Source: Roseibium sp. MMSF_3412 (GTDB taxonomy: Bacteria > Pseudomonadota > Alphaproteobacteria > Rhizobiales > Stappiaceae). From it: a DNA stretch of 64,000 bases. The notes under the pieces are model-generated. The model was not told where the DNA came from. It made no database searches and saw only the letters and a program-made list of their open reading frames with translations. This document shows, one piece after another, positions 39,284 through 48,157 of this stretch. The position numbers and the translations under genes were made by a program. Positions within the stretch are counted from its first letter, which is position 1. Each line of letters opens with the position of its first letter. Where the stretch lies: positions 1-64,000 of the forward strand of contig NZ_JASHJI010000015.1 of NCBI RefSeq assembly GCF_030733265.1, read 5' to 3'.

Positions 39284-39814
39284 CTAGAACGGGATCTCGT
39301 CGTCCATCGGGCCGCCACCGCCACTCGGGCCGCCAAAGCCGCCACCTTGTGACCCGCCGCCGCCCGAACTGCCGCCGTATCCACCGCCGCCGCCGCCAAA
39401 GCCGCCGCCGCCCTGGGAATCGTTGCCATAGTCAGGCAGACCGCCCGTCTGACCGCCTTCGCCGCGTCCGTCAAGCATGGTCAGGTTGGAATTGAACCCT
39501 TGCAGCACCACTTCCGTGGAGTACCGGTCCTGCCCGGACTGATCCTGCCATTTGCGCGTCTGCAGCTGACCCTCCAGGTAAACCTTGGAGCCCTTGCGCA
39601 GATACTGCTCGGCAACCTTGCACAGGCCTTCGTTGAAGATAACCACACGATGCCATTCGGTTTTTTCGCGCCGTTCACCGCTGTTGCGGTCACGCCAGGA
39701 TTCAGACGTCGCGATCCGAAGATTGGCGATCGGACGACCGTCCTGAGTCCGGCGGATCTCCGGATCGGCACCCAGATTACCGACCAATATGACTTTGTTG
39801 ACGCTGCCCGCCAT
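39284..39814 (-). CDS. ssb: single-stranded DNA-binding protein
   Basis: A 176-residue SSB starting at the ATG at 39814 with AGGAG six bases upstream; a longer frame to 40009 is rejected because the OB-fold begins [20 protein letters not shown]. The OB-fold covers about 1-110, a Gly-rich linker about 115-168, and the C-terminal tip is MDDEIPF, the conserved peptide that recruits replication and repair partners. It coats single-stranded DNA in replication, recombination and repair. It is divergent from uvrA with a 452-base spacer that holds a LexA-box-like site, the same arrangement as in many proteobacteria. Confidence 0.97.
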   Translation of the reverse strand: MAGSVNKVILVGNLGADPEIRRTQDGRPIANLRIATSESWRDRNSGERREKTEWHRVVIFNEGLCKVAEQYLRKGSKVYLEGQLQTRKWQDQSGQDRYSTEVVLQGFNSNLTMLDGRGEGGQTGGLPDYGNDSQGGGGFGGGGGGYGGSSGGGGSQGGGFGGPSGGGGPMDDEIPF

Positions 39815-40266
39815 CCTGTACTCCTGTTCATTACCAAGGCCGTTCCGGCTCTTCGTGCCGCCGAACGCATGCCGGCGGCAGACCGCTTGCCTGTTAAGCA
39901 GCCAGAAAGCAGAACCGTAACGACACTCCAACCGTTTCGCCGCAGTTTTCCCGCTTGAACCCTCATTTTCCACAAGGCAGGAGCGGGAAAACCGCGTTGT
40001 GTCCCGCATTCTTCAGCGTGGCAGGACAATCGTCGCGTTTGCAAGTTGCGATGTACTTGTTTTGTTCTTATCATTTCTGTACAAGAAACTCAATCGAACG
40101 ACCGTATCCGAGGTATTTTTTCAGACAGCCATTTGGTCTCACTGGATGTTGCGCACATAGCTGCTATATCGGGTAGAGGCGATCTGGTGCCATGCGGTCG
40201 AAACCAGTTGCATTCCAATCAGCGGCAGGCACGGACCTGGCGCACCCCACGGCAGGAACCTTCAGA
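39815..40266. other. ssb/uvrA divergent intergenic region
   Basis: A 452-base control region. Apart from the LexA-like site at 40053-40067 and ribosome binding sites for both genes, I see no other feature. Frames here on either strand are extensions of ssb or uvrA without start signals. Confidence 0.6.
40053..40067. promoter_or_regulatory. candidate LexA (SOS) box between ssb and uvrA
   Basis: GTACTTGTTTTGTTC fits the alphaproteobacterial direct-repeat LexA box GTTC-N7-GTTC with one mismatch (GTAC in the first half). Its position between uvrA and ssb, both SOS genes in many bacteria, supports it. Confidence 0.6.
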
Positions 40267-43197
40267 ATGTCGAAGTCCGGAAACAGACGGAAAGAAGATA
40301 ACTGGGCGCAGGATCCCACGAAGGTCATCAGCATCCGCGGTGCGCGCGAGCACAACCTCAAGGGTGTCGATCTTGACCTTCCGCGCGACAAGCTGATCGT
40401 CATGACGGGCCTTTCCGGCTCCGGCAAATCCTCGCTCGCATTCGACACGATCTACGCCGAAGGGCAAAGGCGGTATGTGGAGAGCCTGTCCGCCTATGCA
40501 CGGCAGTTTCTCGAAATGATGCAAAAGCCCGACGTCGACCAGATCGACGGTCTGTCACCGGCAATTTCCATCGAGCAGAAAACCACGTCACGGAACCCCC
40601 GGTCCACGGTCGGTACGGTCACCGAAATCTACGACTACATGCGGCTTTTGTTTGCCCGTGTCGGCATTCCCTACTCGCCGGCTACCGGGCTGCCGATCGA
40701 AAGCCAGACCATCAGCCAGATGGTCGACAGGATCATGGAACTTGAGGAAGGGTCCCGGCTCTATCTGCTGGCGCCGATGGTGCGCGGGCGAAAGGGCGAG
40801 TACCGCAAGGAACTTGCCGAACTGATGAAAAAGGGGTTTCAGCGCGTCAAGATCGACGGAACCTTCCATGAGATTTCCGAAGCCCCTGCCCTCGACAAGA
40901 AATTCAAACACGACATCGATGTTGTCGTGGACCGGATTGTCGTGCGCGATGATATCGCAGGCAGACTGGCCGACTCGCTCGAAACGGCACTCAAGCTTGC
41001 CGACGGAATCGCCATTGCCGAGTCAGCCGACAAGACGGACGAAAAAGGCGATCCGGAACGGATTATCTTTTCCGAAAAATTCGCATGCCCGGTTTCCGGT
41101 TTCACGATCCCGGAAATCGAACCGCGCCTGTTTTCCTTCAACAATCCCTTCGGCGCGTGTCCCACCTGCGACGGCCTGGGAACAACGCTCGCCTTTGAAG
41201 AGGATCTCGTCGTTCCGGATCACTCGCTCTCCTTGCGCGAAGGGGCGGTCCTTCCCTGGGCAAAAACCGGCTCGACGTCACCCTATTATGCGCAGACACT
41301 CGAAGCGCTTTGCAGGCATTTCAAGGTGACGATGTCGACACCCTGGAAAGACCTTCCTGCAGACGTCCAGGACGCGATCCTTCACGGAACCGGGAAAACG
41401 GAGATCGAATTCGTTTATGACGACGGCGTGCGCAGCTACAAGACGGCAAAGGCTTTCGAAGGCGTTATCGGCAATATCGAGCGCCGTTGGCGGGAAACGG
41501 AATCGAGCTGGGTGCGTGAAGAGCTTGCACGCTTCCAGTCCGACCATGCCTGCCCTGCCTGCAGCGGTTACCGGCTGAAGCCAGAGGCGCTCGCCGTCAA
41601 GATCGCCGATCGTCATATCGGCGAGATCACCGAACTTTCCATTCGCGCCGCGAGGGACTGGTTCGATGCGCTGCCGGAGAAGCTGAGCGACAAACAATCC
41701 GAAATCGCCGGCAGAATTCTGAAGGAAATCCGCGAGCGGCTGAAGTTTCTGAACGATGTCGGTCTTGAATATCTGACCTTGTCACGTTCTTCCGGCACCC
41801 TGTCGGGCGGTGAAAGCCAGCGTATTCGCCTGGCTTCCCAGATCGGCTCCGGCCTGACTGGCGTGCTTTATGTTCTTGACGAACCTTCGATCGGGCTGCA
41901 CCAGCGCGACAATGCCAGGCTTCTGGAAACACTGAAGCACCTGCGCGACCTCGGCAACACGGTCATCGTCGTCGAGCATGACGAAGATGCGGTCCTGACG
42001 GCGGATTATGTCGTCGATGTCGGCCCGGGCGCGGGTGTTCACGGCGGGCAAGTCGTCGCCAAAGGTTCGCCTTCCGAGATCATGGCGAACCCGAAATCCC
42101 TGACCGGTGAATATCTGTCCGGCAGCAAAATGATTTCGCGCCCGGACGGCCAGCGAAAGATCAACAAGAAACGCAAGATTTCCGTTCGGGGTGCACGCGG
42201 CAACAACCTCAAGGACATCGATGTGGATGTGCCGCTCAGCACGTTTACATGTGTCACTGGCGTCTCCGGAGGCGGTAAATCCACCTTCCTGATCGATACG
42301 CTCTACAAGGCCGCGGCGCGGCGTCTGAACGGTGCGCGCGACAATCCGGCCCCGCATGACCGCATCGAAGGCCTGGAAGTGCTGGACAAGGTCATCGATA
42401 TCGATCAGTCCCCGATCGGGCGCACACCGCGCTCGAACCCGGCGACATATACAGGTGCCTTTACTCCCATCCGCGAATGGTTTGCCGGCATGCCGGAAGC
42501 CAAGGCACGCGGCTACCAGCCGGGCCGGTTTTCCTTCAACGTGAAGGGAGGCCGCTGTGAAGCGTGCCAGGGCGACGGCGTCATCAAGATCGAAATGCAC
42601 TTTCTGCCGGACGTCTATGTCACATGCGATGTCTGCAAGGGAAAACGCTACAACCGGGAAACATTGGAAGTGGAGTTCAAGGGCAAGTCGATTGCCGACG
42701 TGCTCGACATGACCGTCGAAGAGGCGGCCGGTTTCTTTTCCGCTGTCCCGGCGGTTCGCGACAAGATGGAAACCCTGGCGCGCGTGGGTCTCGGTTACAT
42801 CAAGGTGGGACAACAGGCGACAACCCTTTCGGGCGGCGAAGCGCAACGCGTCAAACTTGCGAAAGAACTGTCGAAGAGATCGACCGGCCGCACTCTCTAC
42901 ATTCTGGATGAACCGACGACCGGTCTTCACTTCCACGACGTTGCCAAATTGCTTGACGTTCTTCACGAACTTGTGGACCAGGGAAACACCGTCCTGGTGA
43001 TCGAGCACAATCTCGAGGTCATCAAGACGGCGGACTGGATCATCGATCTCGGACCGGAAGGCGGCGATGGCGGGGGCACGGTTGTTGCCACCGGCCGCCC
43101 TGAGGATGTCGCAGAGATTGAGGCAAGCTACACGGGCCAGTTCCTTGGTGAACTTCTTCAGCGCCGCCCTCACCGTGCATCGGATGCCGCTGAATAG
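40267..43197 (+). CDS. uvrA: excinuclease ABC subunit A
   Basis: A 976-residue UvrA from the ATG at 40267 (AGGAA upstream); the in-frame extension from 40192 adds 25 residues without family similarity. There are two ABC ATPase modules: Walker [10 protein letters not shown] (48-56) and GVSGGGKST, signatures [13 protein letters not shown] and [13 protein letters not shown], and the zinc-finger elements [15 protein letters not shown] and CEACQGDGV ... CDVCKGKR. UvrA finds bulky DNA lesions and loads UvrB in nucleotide excision repair. Probably SOS-induced through the upstream LexA-like site. Confidence 0.97.
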   Translation: MSKSGNRRKEDNWAQDPTKVISIRGAREHNLKGVDLDLPRDKLIVMTGLSGSGKSSLAFDTIYAEGQRRYVESLSAYARQFLEMMQKPDVDQIDGLSPAISIEQKTTSRNPRSTVGTVTEIYDYMRLLFARVGIPYSPATGLPIESQTISQMVDRIMELEEGSRLYLLAPMVRGRKGEYRKELAELMKKGFQRVKIDGTFHEISEAPALDKKFKHDIDVVVDRIVVRDDIAGRLADSLETALKLADGIAIAESADKTDEKGDPERIIFSEKFACPVSGFTIPEIEPRLFSFNNPFGACPTCDGLGTTLAFEEDLVVPDHSLSLREGAVLPWAKTGSTSPYYAQTLEALCRHFKVTMSTPWKDLPADVQDAILHGTGKTEIEFVYDDGVRSYKTAKAFEGVIGNIERRWRETESSWVREELARFQSDHACPACSGYRLKPEALAVKIADRHIGEITELSIRAARDWFDALPEKLSDKQSEIAGRILKEIRERLKFLNDVGLEYLTLSRSSGTLSGGESQRIRLASQIGSGLTGVLYVLDEPSIGLHQRDNARLLETLKHLRDLGNTVIVVEHDEDAVLTADYVVDVGPGAGVHGGQVVAKGSPSEIMANPKSLTGEYLSGSKMISRPDGQRKINKKRKISVRGARGNNLKDIDVDVPLSTFTCVTGVSGGGKSTFLIDTLYKAAARRLNGARDNPAPHDRIEGLEVLDKVIDIDQSPIGRTPRSNPATYTGAFTPIREWFAGMPEAKARGYQPGRFSFNVKGGRCEACQGDGVIKIEMHFLPDVYVTCDVCKGKRYNRETLEVEFKGKSIADVLDMTVEEAAGFFSAVPAVRDKMETLARVGLGYIKVGQQATTLSGGEAQRVKLAKELSKRSTGRTLYILDEPTTGLHFHDVAKLLDVLHELVDQGNTVLVIEHNLEVIKTADWIIDLGPEGGDGGGTVVATGRPEDVAEIEASYTGQFLGELLQRRPHRASDAAE

Positions 43198-43426
43198 CGG
43201 CTCCCTGCCCCTTGATTCTTTTTGCATCGCACTTATCTCTTTATGTGACTGAATAAAGAGAACTTTATTGATGCCAATGAACTTGATCACATAAATTTTA
43301 TTGCATTGCACAAACTGCATGCCAGTCATGCGGATATGGCACTTCTTTTATTTTAGTTGGTGAATTATATATCAAATCAACAACGACGCAGACGGCGAAA
43401 CGTGCTGCGCAGCAAGGAATAAGAAA

Positions 43427-43582
43427 ATGTTCGATACTGTGCGGAAAAAGTACAGCAACTGGGTTAGCTACCGTCGTGCGGTTGACGAATTGTCCCGCCT
43501 TTCGGTCAGAGAACTGCAGGATCTCGGCATCAGCCGTAGCGACATCAAGTTCGTCGCTCGCCGGGGATTTGACGGCATGTAA
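43427..43582 (+). CDS. DUF1127 small basic protein (first copy)
   Basis: A 51-residue protein, MFDTVRKKYSNW start and RELQDLGISRSDIKFVARRG core, the DUF1127 pattern. AAGGAA lies upstream of the ATG. Such proteins of 45-70 residues are small, arginine-rich and stress-linked in alphaproteobacteria; one of them (CcaF1 of Rhodobacter) binds RNA and is co-transcribed with CCUCCUCCC-loop small RNAs. The same layout is seen here: three such hairpins start 19 bases after the stop. The leader (43198-43426) is AT-rich with a TATATAT stretch near 43370. A 49-residue relative follows at 43970. The antisense frame at 43298-43732 is rejected. Confidence 0.9.
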   Translation: MFDTVRKKYSNWVSYRRAVDELSRLSVRELQDLGISRSDIKFVARRGFDGM

Positions 43583-43600
43583 TTTAGAGATCGCGTCCGC

Positions 43601-43712
43601 GGGCATCCTCCTCCCAGCCCAACGACGTGTGACACGCAGGACATCCTCCTCCCAGTCCTGCATCGTCGAAACGACGCCCGCCAGTACCTCCTCCCACTGG
43701 CGGGCGTTCGTT
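43601..43712 (+). ncRNA. three CCUCCUCCC-loop hairpins (CcsR/cuckoo-type sRNAs), locus 1
   Basis: Three successive hairpins each show CCTCCTCCC in the loop: motif at 43607-43615 (stem GGGC/GCCC), 43645-43653 (stem GCAGGAC/GTCCTGC), and 43687-43695 (11-bp stem CGCCCGCCAGT/ACTGGCGGGCG followed by T-rich sequence, probably the terminator). The loop is complementary to the Shine-Dalgarno sequence. The layout downstream of a DUF1127 gene matches the CcsR array of Rhodobacter, where the RNAs are cut from the DUF1127 mRNA and act in oxidative and heat stress. Processing here is inference. Confidence 0.85.
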
Positions 43713-43969
43713 TGTCCGGCATCTGCTTCCAAAAAGTTTCAGGTCATACAATCTATTTCGCATTTGCGAGATGGAGATGGATTCCGCTTATCATTTTTTA
43801 CATGTTTCATTTGTTAACTAATTGTATCTCTGCATTTTTTGCATATCAGCTTCGCGCTTTTCCCTCTACCTCGCAGTGCACCATTTTTCTATATACCGAT
43901 TGTAAGAGATGAACGGGCCAGACGCCGATCCGCGGTGCCATGGCCATGAGATAGCGAAAGGCCTAAACC

Positions 43970-44119
43970 ATGATTGATACTGTTGTACGCAAATACAATA
44001 ACTGGAAACGCTTCCGTCAGACCTATGACGAACTGTCCAGCCTGACCAACCGTGAACTTGACGATCTCGGCATTGCACGCGCCGACATCAGCCGGTTCGC
44101 CCGCCAGGCCATCAAGTAA
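43970..44119 (+). CDS. DUF1127 small basic protein (second copy)
   Basis: A 49-residue protein, MIDTVVRKYNNWKRF start and NRELDDLGIARADISRFAR core, clearly paralogous to the protein at 43427-43582. AAAGG lies upstream. The leader contains TTTTTCTATATA at 43884-43894, where CTATAT resembles an RpoH-type -10 element in this group, but I see no matching -35 element. Two CCUCCUCCC-loop hairpins follow within 25 bases, so this is a second, complete DUF1127/sRNA unit. Likely role: RNA-binding or stress-related small protein, by analogy only. Confidence 0.9.
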   Translation: MIDTVVRKYNNWKRFRQTYDELSSLTNRELDDLGIARADISRFARQAIK

Positions 44120-44132
44120 CACCTGATTGCGG

Positions 44133-44243
44133 TCCGCAAGCATCCTCCTCCCAGCTTCCGGACTGCATTTGCTCTGCGCTTCACGCGCAGATGCTCAAAA
44201 AAAACACCTGCCGGTACCTCCTCCCACCGGCAGGTGTTTTTTT
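44133..44243 (+). ncRNA. two CCUCCUCCC-loop hairpins (CcsR/cuckoo-type sRNAs), locus 2
   Basis: First hairpin: motif at 44144-44152 in the loop of a TCCGCAAGC/GCTTCCGGA stem (44133-44162, one C-C mismatch). Second: motif at 44217-44225 in the loop of an 11-bp stem CACCTGCCGGT/ACCGGCAGGTG (44205-44236), with an A-run before and a T-run after (44237-44243), a classic Rho-independent terminator with the motif as its loop. A further short stem (CTGCGC/GCGCAG) lies between them. Same arrangement as locus 1. Confidence 0.87.
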
Positions 44244-44484
44244 ATGCGCGATCGCGCGAGGGGCAGAGGCAATCCTGAAGGAGTTTCCTGCCCCCAAAGC
44301 TTTGCCCACAAGCCCGATTTCATTCCAAAGCCGAGTTTGCGTCGAAAAACTGACAAACTTGACGCGTCCTGAAATCATTGCAGTGACCCGCCGTTGCCTG
44401 TAATCAGGGCGGAACGAATTTGACCGGACCGGCGCGCGGACGACCTTCGATCCCGAGGCCCGGATGAGACCCCAGGAAACTGAG

Positions 44485-45903
44485 ATGAGCCCGATTCATG
44501 TCATTGGTGGCGGCTTGGCCGGATCCGAAGCCGCGTGGCAGATGGCCCAGGCCGGATTGAATGTCGTCCTTCACGAAATGCGGCCCGTCCGCAAGACGGA
44601 TGCGCACCAGACGGATGGACTGGCCGAACTTGTCTGTTCCAACTCTTTCCGCTCGGACGATTCAGAGCAAAATGCGGTCGGGCTGATCCACCATGAATTG
44701 CGGCAGCTCGGTTCCCTGATCATGAACGCCGCCGACGCCAACCAGGTTCCTGCAGGAAGCGCGCTCGCCGTTGACCGGGAAGGATTTTCCAAAGCTGTCA
44801 CGGAGGCACTCGAAAAACATCCGCTCATCCAGATCGAAAGAGACGAAGTGGCCGGATTGCCGCCGGAGGATTGGGAGAAAGTCATCATTGCGACCGGCCC
44901 CCTGACCTCACCTGCGCTCTCTGCGGCCGTTCTTGAAAGGTCGGGAGAAGATTCGCTGGCTTTCTTCGATGCGATTGCGCCGATTGTCCACTTTGACTCC
45001 GTAGACCTGTCAAAGGCCTGGTTCCAGTCGAGATATGACAAGGTCGGCCCCGGCGGCACAGGCAAGGATTACCTGAACTGTCCACTGGACAAGGACGGTT
45101 ACGAAGCGTTTATCGACGCGCTTCTTGCGGGCGAAACCACCGATTTCAAGGAGTGGGAAGGCAATACTCCCTATTTCGACGGGTGCCTGCCGATTGAAGT
45201 CATGGCGTCGAGGGGACGCGAGACCCTCCGGCACGGACCGATGAAACCGATGGGCCTGACCAACGAACATCAACCTGACGTCAAGGCCTATGCCGTCGTT
45301 CAGCTTCGCCAGGACAACGCGCTCGGCACGCTCTACAACATGGTCGGCTTTCAGACGAAGTTGAAATACGGTGCCCAGGCCGACATTTTCCGCATGATTC
45401 CCGGGCTCGAAAACGCCCAGTTCGCCAGGCTTGGCGGTCTCCACAGAAACACCTTCTTGAATTCTCCGAAGGTGCTGGACGGGTCGCTGCGCCTCAACGC
45501 GGATCCGCGCATACGTTTTGCCGGACAGATCACGGGCTGTGAGGGTTATGTCGAATCGGCCAGCGTCGGCTGCATGGCAGGGCTGTTTGCCGTCATGGAA
45601 GCCCAGGGAAGAGACATCGCCGCCCCGCCACCCACCACAGCCATGGGAGCCCTGCTCGGACACATCACCGGTGGACACATCATACGCGAAGACGGAGCCG
45701 GAAAACCCCGGTCCTTCCAACCCATGAACGTCAATTTCGGCCTGTTTCCGCCTATTGAGACACCAACCAGAGATGCAGAGGGCAACAGGCTCAAGGGCAA
45801 GGAAAAAACCAGGGCCAAGAAACTTGCACTGACCAGCCGCGCAAAACAGGATTTTGCGGAATGGCAGGCGGGCCTCGCCACGGACGTGCTTGCCGCAGAG
45901 TGA
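44485..45903 (+). CDS. trmFO: methylenetetrahydrofolate--tRNA-(uracil-54-C5)-methyltransferase
   Basis: A 472-residue flavoprotein from the ATG at 44485; an in-frame ATG at 44464 adds seven residues. The FAD-binding glycine motif [13 protein letters not shown] stands at the N-terminus, followed by LHEMRP and [11 protein letters not shown], all diagnostic of TrmFO (GidA relative). C-terminal features include [12 protein letters not shown] and the NVNFGLFPP region. It forms 5-methyluridine at position 54 of tRNA with methylene-THF as carbon donor and FADH2 as reductant, unlike SAM-dependent TrmA. It stands alone and is convergent with the gene at 45927. Confidence 0.96.
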   Translation: MSPIHVIGGGLAGSEAAWQMAQAGLNVVLHEMRPVRKTDAHQTDGLAELVCSNSFRSDDSEQNAVGLIHHELRQLGSLIMNAADANQVPAGSALAVDREGFSKAVTEALEKHPLIQIERDEVAGLPPEDWEKVIIATGPLTSPALSAAVLERSGEDSLAFFDAIAPIVHFDSVDLSKAWFQSRYDKVGPGGTGKDYLNCPLDKDGYEAFIDALLAGETTDFKEWEGNTPYFDGCLPIEVMASRGRETLRHGPMKPMGLTNEHQPDVKAYAVVQLRQDNALGTLYNMVGFQTKLKYGAQADIFRMIPGLENAQFARLGGLHRNTFLNSPKVLDGSLRLNADPRIRFAGQITGCEGYVESASVGCMAGLFAVMEAQGRDIAAPPPTTAMGALLGHITGGHIIREDGAGKPRSFQPMNVNFGLFPPIETPTRDAEGNRLKGKEKTRAKKLALTSRAKQDFAEWQAGLATDVLAAE

Positions 45904-45926
45904 CGTGAAATCCGCAGCTCAGGTTT

Positions 45927-46778
45927 TCAGATGCGGGCAAGCGCACGCCGCGATCCGCGCCACAAGTGCCATTGTGTCTTGAGCTGCGACAACTCGACGA
46001 CCTGTTTCAACGGGTCGAGGGTCTCCTGCTCAAGTCTCTTCAGATACGGTTCGACGAGTACGAGCGGCAGAAAGGCGTTGCCGCAGCTTTCGGGCACGTT
46101 GGACGATTCGCCGCGCACCCGGTTCAGATGATGCCGCACATGGTCGCGCATTTCCGCGAGCACGGCACGAAGCTGTGGCGTCGTTTCCCCGCGGAACACG
46201 GTCTCGGGATCGAGCCCATGTCTTTCACAGACATCTGCGGGCAGGAACATCTGCCTGCGAGACGTGTGCCAGGGCAAGGACCGCATCAATCCGGTGAGCG
46301 CATAGGCAACGCCGGCATGACCTGCTGCTGTTGACGTTCGCGGATCGACGCCCTGATTGAGGATCAGGCAGGCGAGCTGGATCACGCCCGAGACGGTTTC
46401 GCCCGCATAACCTTCCAGTTCGTTGAGGCCCGGCATCGGATCGTCATAAAGGTCGAAGATCCGGGCCTCGGTCATGGCAATGAGACCATGCCGCGGAAGC
46501 GCATAAGTCTCGATGGTCTGAAGAAGCGCGTTTGCAACGGGATTTGCCGCTGCCGCTCCGTGTTCCGTTCCCTCCAGCAGATCGCGCCACCATTGCAGAC
46601 GGACTTCGCCCGGAAGCGGTTCGGAAACCACGTCGCGAACGCGCGCGATTTCCGCATTGAACGCGTAAAGCGCCATCAGCGCCGGACGATGTGTCTCCGG
46701 TGCCAGAAGAGCGCAGAGGTACCTGTCCCTGTCATATTGGCGTGCCGTTTCGGCTGCATGATCAAAGTCGCTGGTCAT
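45927..46778 (-). CDS. phytoene/squalene synthase-like protein, NDUFAF6-like
   Basis: A 283-residue all-alpha protein of the squalene/phytoene synthase superfamily. The first Asp-rich motif of true synthases is not intact (ARVRDVVSEP region) and the second region is only partly kept, so prenyl transfer is doubtful. The short length and the genome position, last gene of the yajC-secD-secF unit behind an Mth938-like gene, match the NDUFAF6-like branch, which in mitochondria assists respiratory complex I assembly. It is therefore more likely an assembly factor than a hopanoid or carotenoid enzyme (inference). The gap to the previous gene is 27 bases. Confidence 0.87.
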   Translation of the reverse strand: MTSDFDHAAETARQYDRDRYLCALLAPETHRPALMALYAFNAEIARVRDVVSEPLPGEVRLQWWRDLLEGTEHGAAAANPVANALLQTIETYALPRHGLIAMTEARIFDLYDDPMPGLNELEGYAGETVSGVIQLACLILNQGVDPRTSTAAGHAGVAYALTGLMRSLPWHTSRRQMFLPADVCERHGLDPETVFRGETTPQLRAVLAEMRDHVRHHLNRVRGESSNVPESCGNAFLPLVLVEPYLKRLEQETLDPLKQVVELSQLKTQWHLWRGSRRALARI

Positions 46779-46805
46779 AGACGCCCATATGGCACGGATG
46801 AGGAA

Positions 46806-47183
46806 TTAGTCCACCGGCAGAAGGGCGGCAGCGACGGCCCGGTCTTCGGACAGAAGAACGTTGAAAGTCCTGATTGCCGCGCCGGTCGACATCGGGTCGG
46901 CCAGGATCGAAGCTTCCCGGAACAGCGTCTTCAGATCGGGAGAAAGCGGCCGCAGGTCCGCGCCAGTTCCGACAAGAAGGACTTCAATGTCCTCCTGCTC
47001 CTGAAACACCCGCTCAAACGCCTCTTCGGTGAATTGAGAAGGATCGCTTACATGCCAGCCGTAGATGCCGCTGGGGACACAGAGCAGCGCCCCCAGATGC
47101 GACATGTTCGCGAAACGAAATCCGCCATTGCCGTAGGCATCGATGGGGGCACGGCCCGGAAAATGGGCGTCGCGAATCTCCAT
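46806..47183 (-). CDS. Mth938-like domain protein, NDUFAF3-like
   Basis: A 125-residue protein with the Mth938/DUF498 fold: PIDAYGNGGFRFA near the N-terminus, then EVLLVGTGADLRPL and the C-terminal TGAAIRTFNVLLSEDRAVAAALLP box. Its eukaryotic homologue NDUFAF3 is an assembly factor of complex I. It sits 11 bases after secF and 27 before the NDUFAF6-like gene, so two complex I assembly homologues are transcribed together with the SecDF translocase genes. Conserved proximity of this gene to secDF in alphaproteobacteria is established as far as I recall. No catalytic residues are known. Confidence 0.9.
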   Translation of the reverse strand: MEIRDAHFPGRAPIDAYGNGGFRFANMSHLGALLCVPSGIYGWHVSDPSQFTEEAFERVFQEQEDIEVLLVGTGADLRPLSPDLKTLFREASILADPMSTGAAIRTFNVLLSEDRAVAAALLPVD

Positions 47184-47194
47184 CGTGCCGTTCC

Positions 47195-48142
47195 CTAAGC
47201 CGTTGCCTTGGCTTTCGCATCCTTCTCGTCGTCGTCATTTTTCGACATAGCGTCCGGACGAAGGTTCAAAAGGATCAGGAAGGGAGCTGCAAGGAAGATC
47301 GACGAATAGGTTCCGATCACGATACCGAAGATCATCGCCAGCGTGAAAGACTGGATAACCTCACCACCGAACACATAGAGCGCAATCAGCGCCAAAAGCG
47401 TTGTGACAGAGGTCATCGTCGTGCGCGACAGCGTTTCGTTGATGGACTGGTCAAGGATGTCTGTCAGCGGCCGCTTCTTGTACTTGCGCAGGTTTTCGCG
47501 AATCCGGTCGTAAACCACAACGGTGTCGTTGAGCGAATAACCGATGATGGTCAGAACCGCCGCGATACTCGATAGTGAAAAATCGAGTTGCAGCAGCACG
47601 AACAACCCGATCGTTACGACAACATCGTTTGCGGTCGTCAGGATCGCGCCGACGGCGAAGTGCCACTCGAAGCGGAACCAGATATAGATCATGATTGCCA
47701 GCAGCGCCGCGGCGACCGCGATGGCACCGGCCTGGGCGAGCTCTCCCGAGACACGCGGCCCCACGACTTCAACGCGGCGGAAATCGACATTGTCGTCCGC
47801 AAAGATCGTGCGCACGTTCTGAACCACCGTCTGCTGGGCGAGTTCGCCGCCCGGCTGTTCTTCGACGCGGATCAGGATATCGTCAGGCGCGCCGAATTCC
47901 TGCACCTGCACGTCACCCAGGTTGAGGGCCGACAGTTCAGAGCGGATCGCACCGATATCCGCGGGTCCGTCCGTCTTGATTTCAATGATCGTCCCGCCCT
48001 TGAAGTCGATCCCGTAGTTCATGCCAACGGTGAAAAAACCGGCGAGAGACGCGATGACAAGTATGATCGACAGCGGAAAGCTGAACTTCCGCAGCCACAT
48101 GAACTTGATGTGCGTGTTGTCCGGAACGAGTCTTAGCAACAT
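47195..48142 (-). CDS. secF: protein translocase subunit SecF
   Basis: A 315-residue membrane protein with six expected membrane segments. Family features: GIDFKGGTIIEIKT after the first segment, a periplasmic P1 domain (about 55-135), and SLNDTVVVYDRIREN in the fourth/fifth segment region. It forms the SecDF complex, which uses the proton gradient to pull exported proteins through SecYEG. It lies 15 bases after secD. The C-terminus is charged (KNDDDEKDAKAKA). Confidence 0.96.
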   Translation of the reverse strand: MLLRLVPDNTHIKFMWLRKFSFPLSIILVIASLAGFFTVGMNYGIDFKGGTIIEIKTDGPADIGAIRSELSALNLGDVQVQEFGAPDDILIRVEEQPGGELAQQTVVQNVRTIFADDNVDFRRVEVVGPRVSGELAQAGAIAVAAALLAIMIYIWFRFEWHFAVGAILTTANDVVVTIGLFVLLQLDFSLSSIAAVLTIIGYSLNDTVVVYDRIRENLRKYKKRPLTDILDQSINETLSRTTMTSVTTLLALIALYVFGGEVIQSFTLAMIFGIVIGTYSSIFLAAPFLILLNLRPDAMSKNDDDEKDAKAKATA

Positions 48143-48157
48143 TTCTTTTTCCCCGGA

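Noticed and set aside
43252..43269. AATAAAG-AGAA-CTTTATT inverted repeat as uvrA terminator
   Set aside because: Weak A/T stem without T-run, 54 bases after the stop; not convincing.
41782..43329. 515-codon antisense frame over uvrA
   Set aside because: It is the mirror of a fully conserved uvrA coding sequence and shows no domain.
43298..43732. Minus-strand frames over the DUF1127/sRNA region, with GGGAGGAGG acting as Shine-Dalgarno
   Set aside because: The purine motif is the complement of hairpin loops that recur five times downstream of DUF1127 genes, and the frames run antisense to a DUF1127 gene.
45927..46778. Assignment as hopanoid or carotenoid synthase (HpnC/HpnD/CrtB)
   Set aside because: The first Asp-rich motif is not intact and the gene sits behind secF and an Mth938-like gene, not in a terpenoid cluster.
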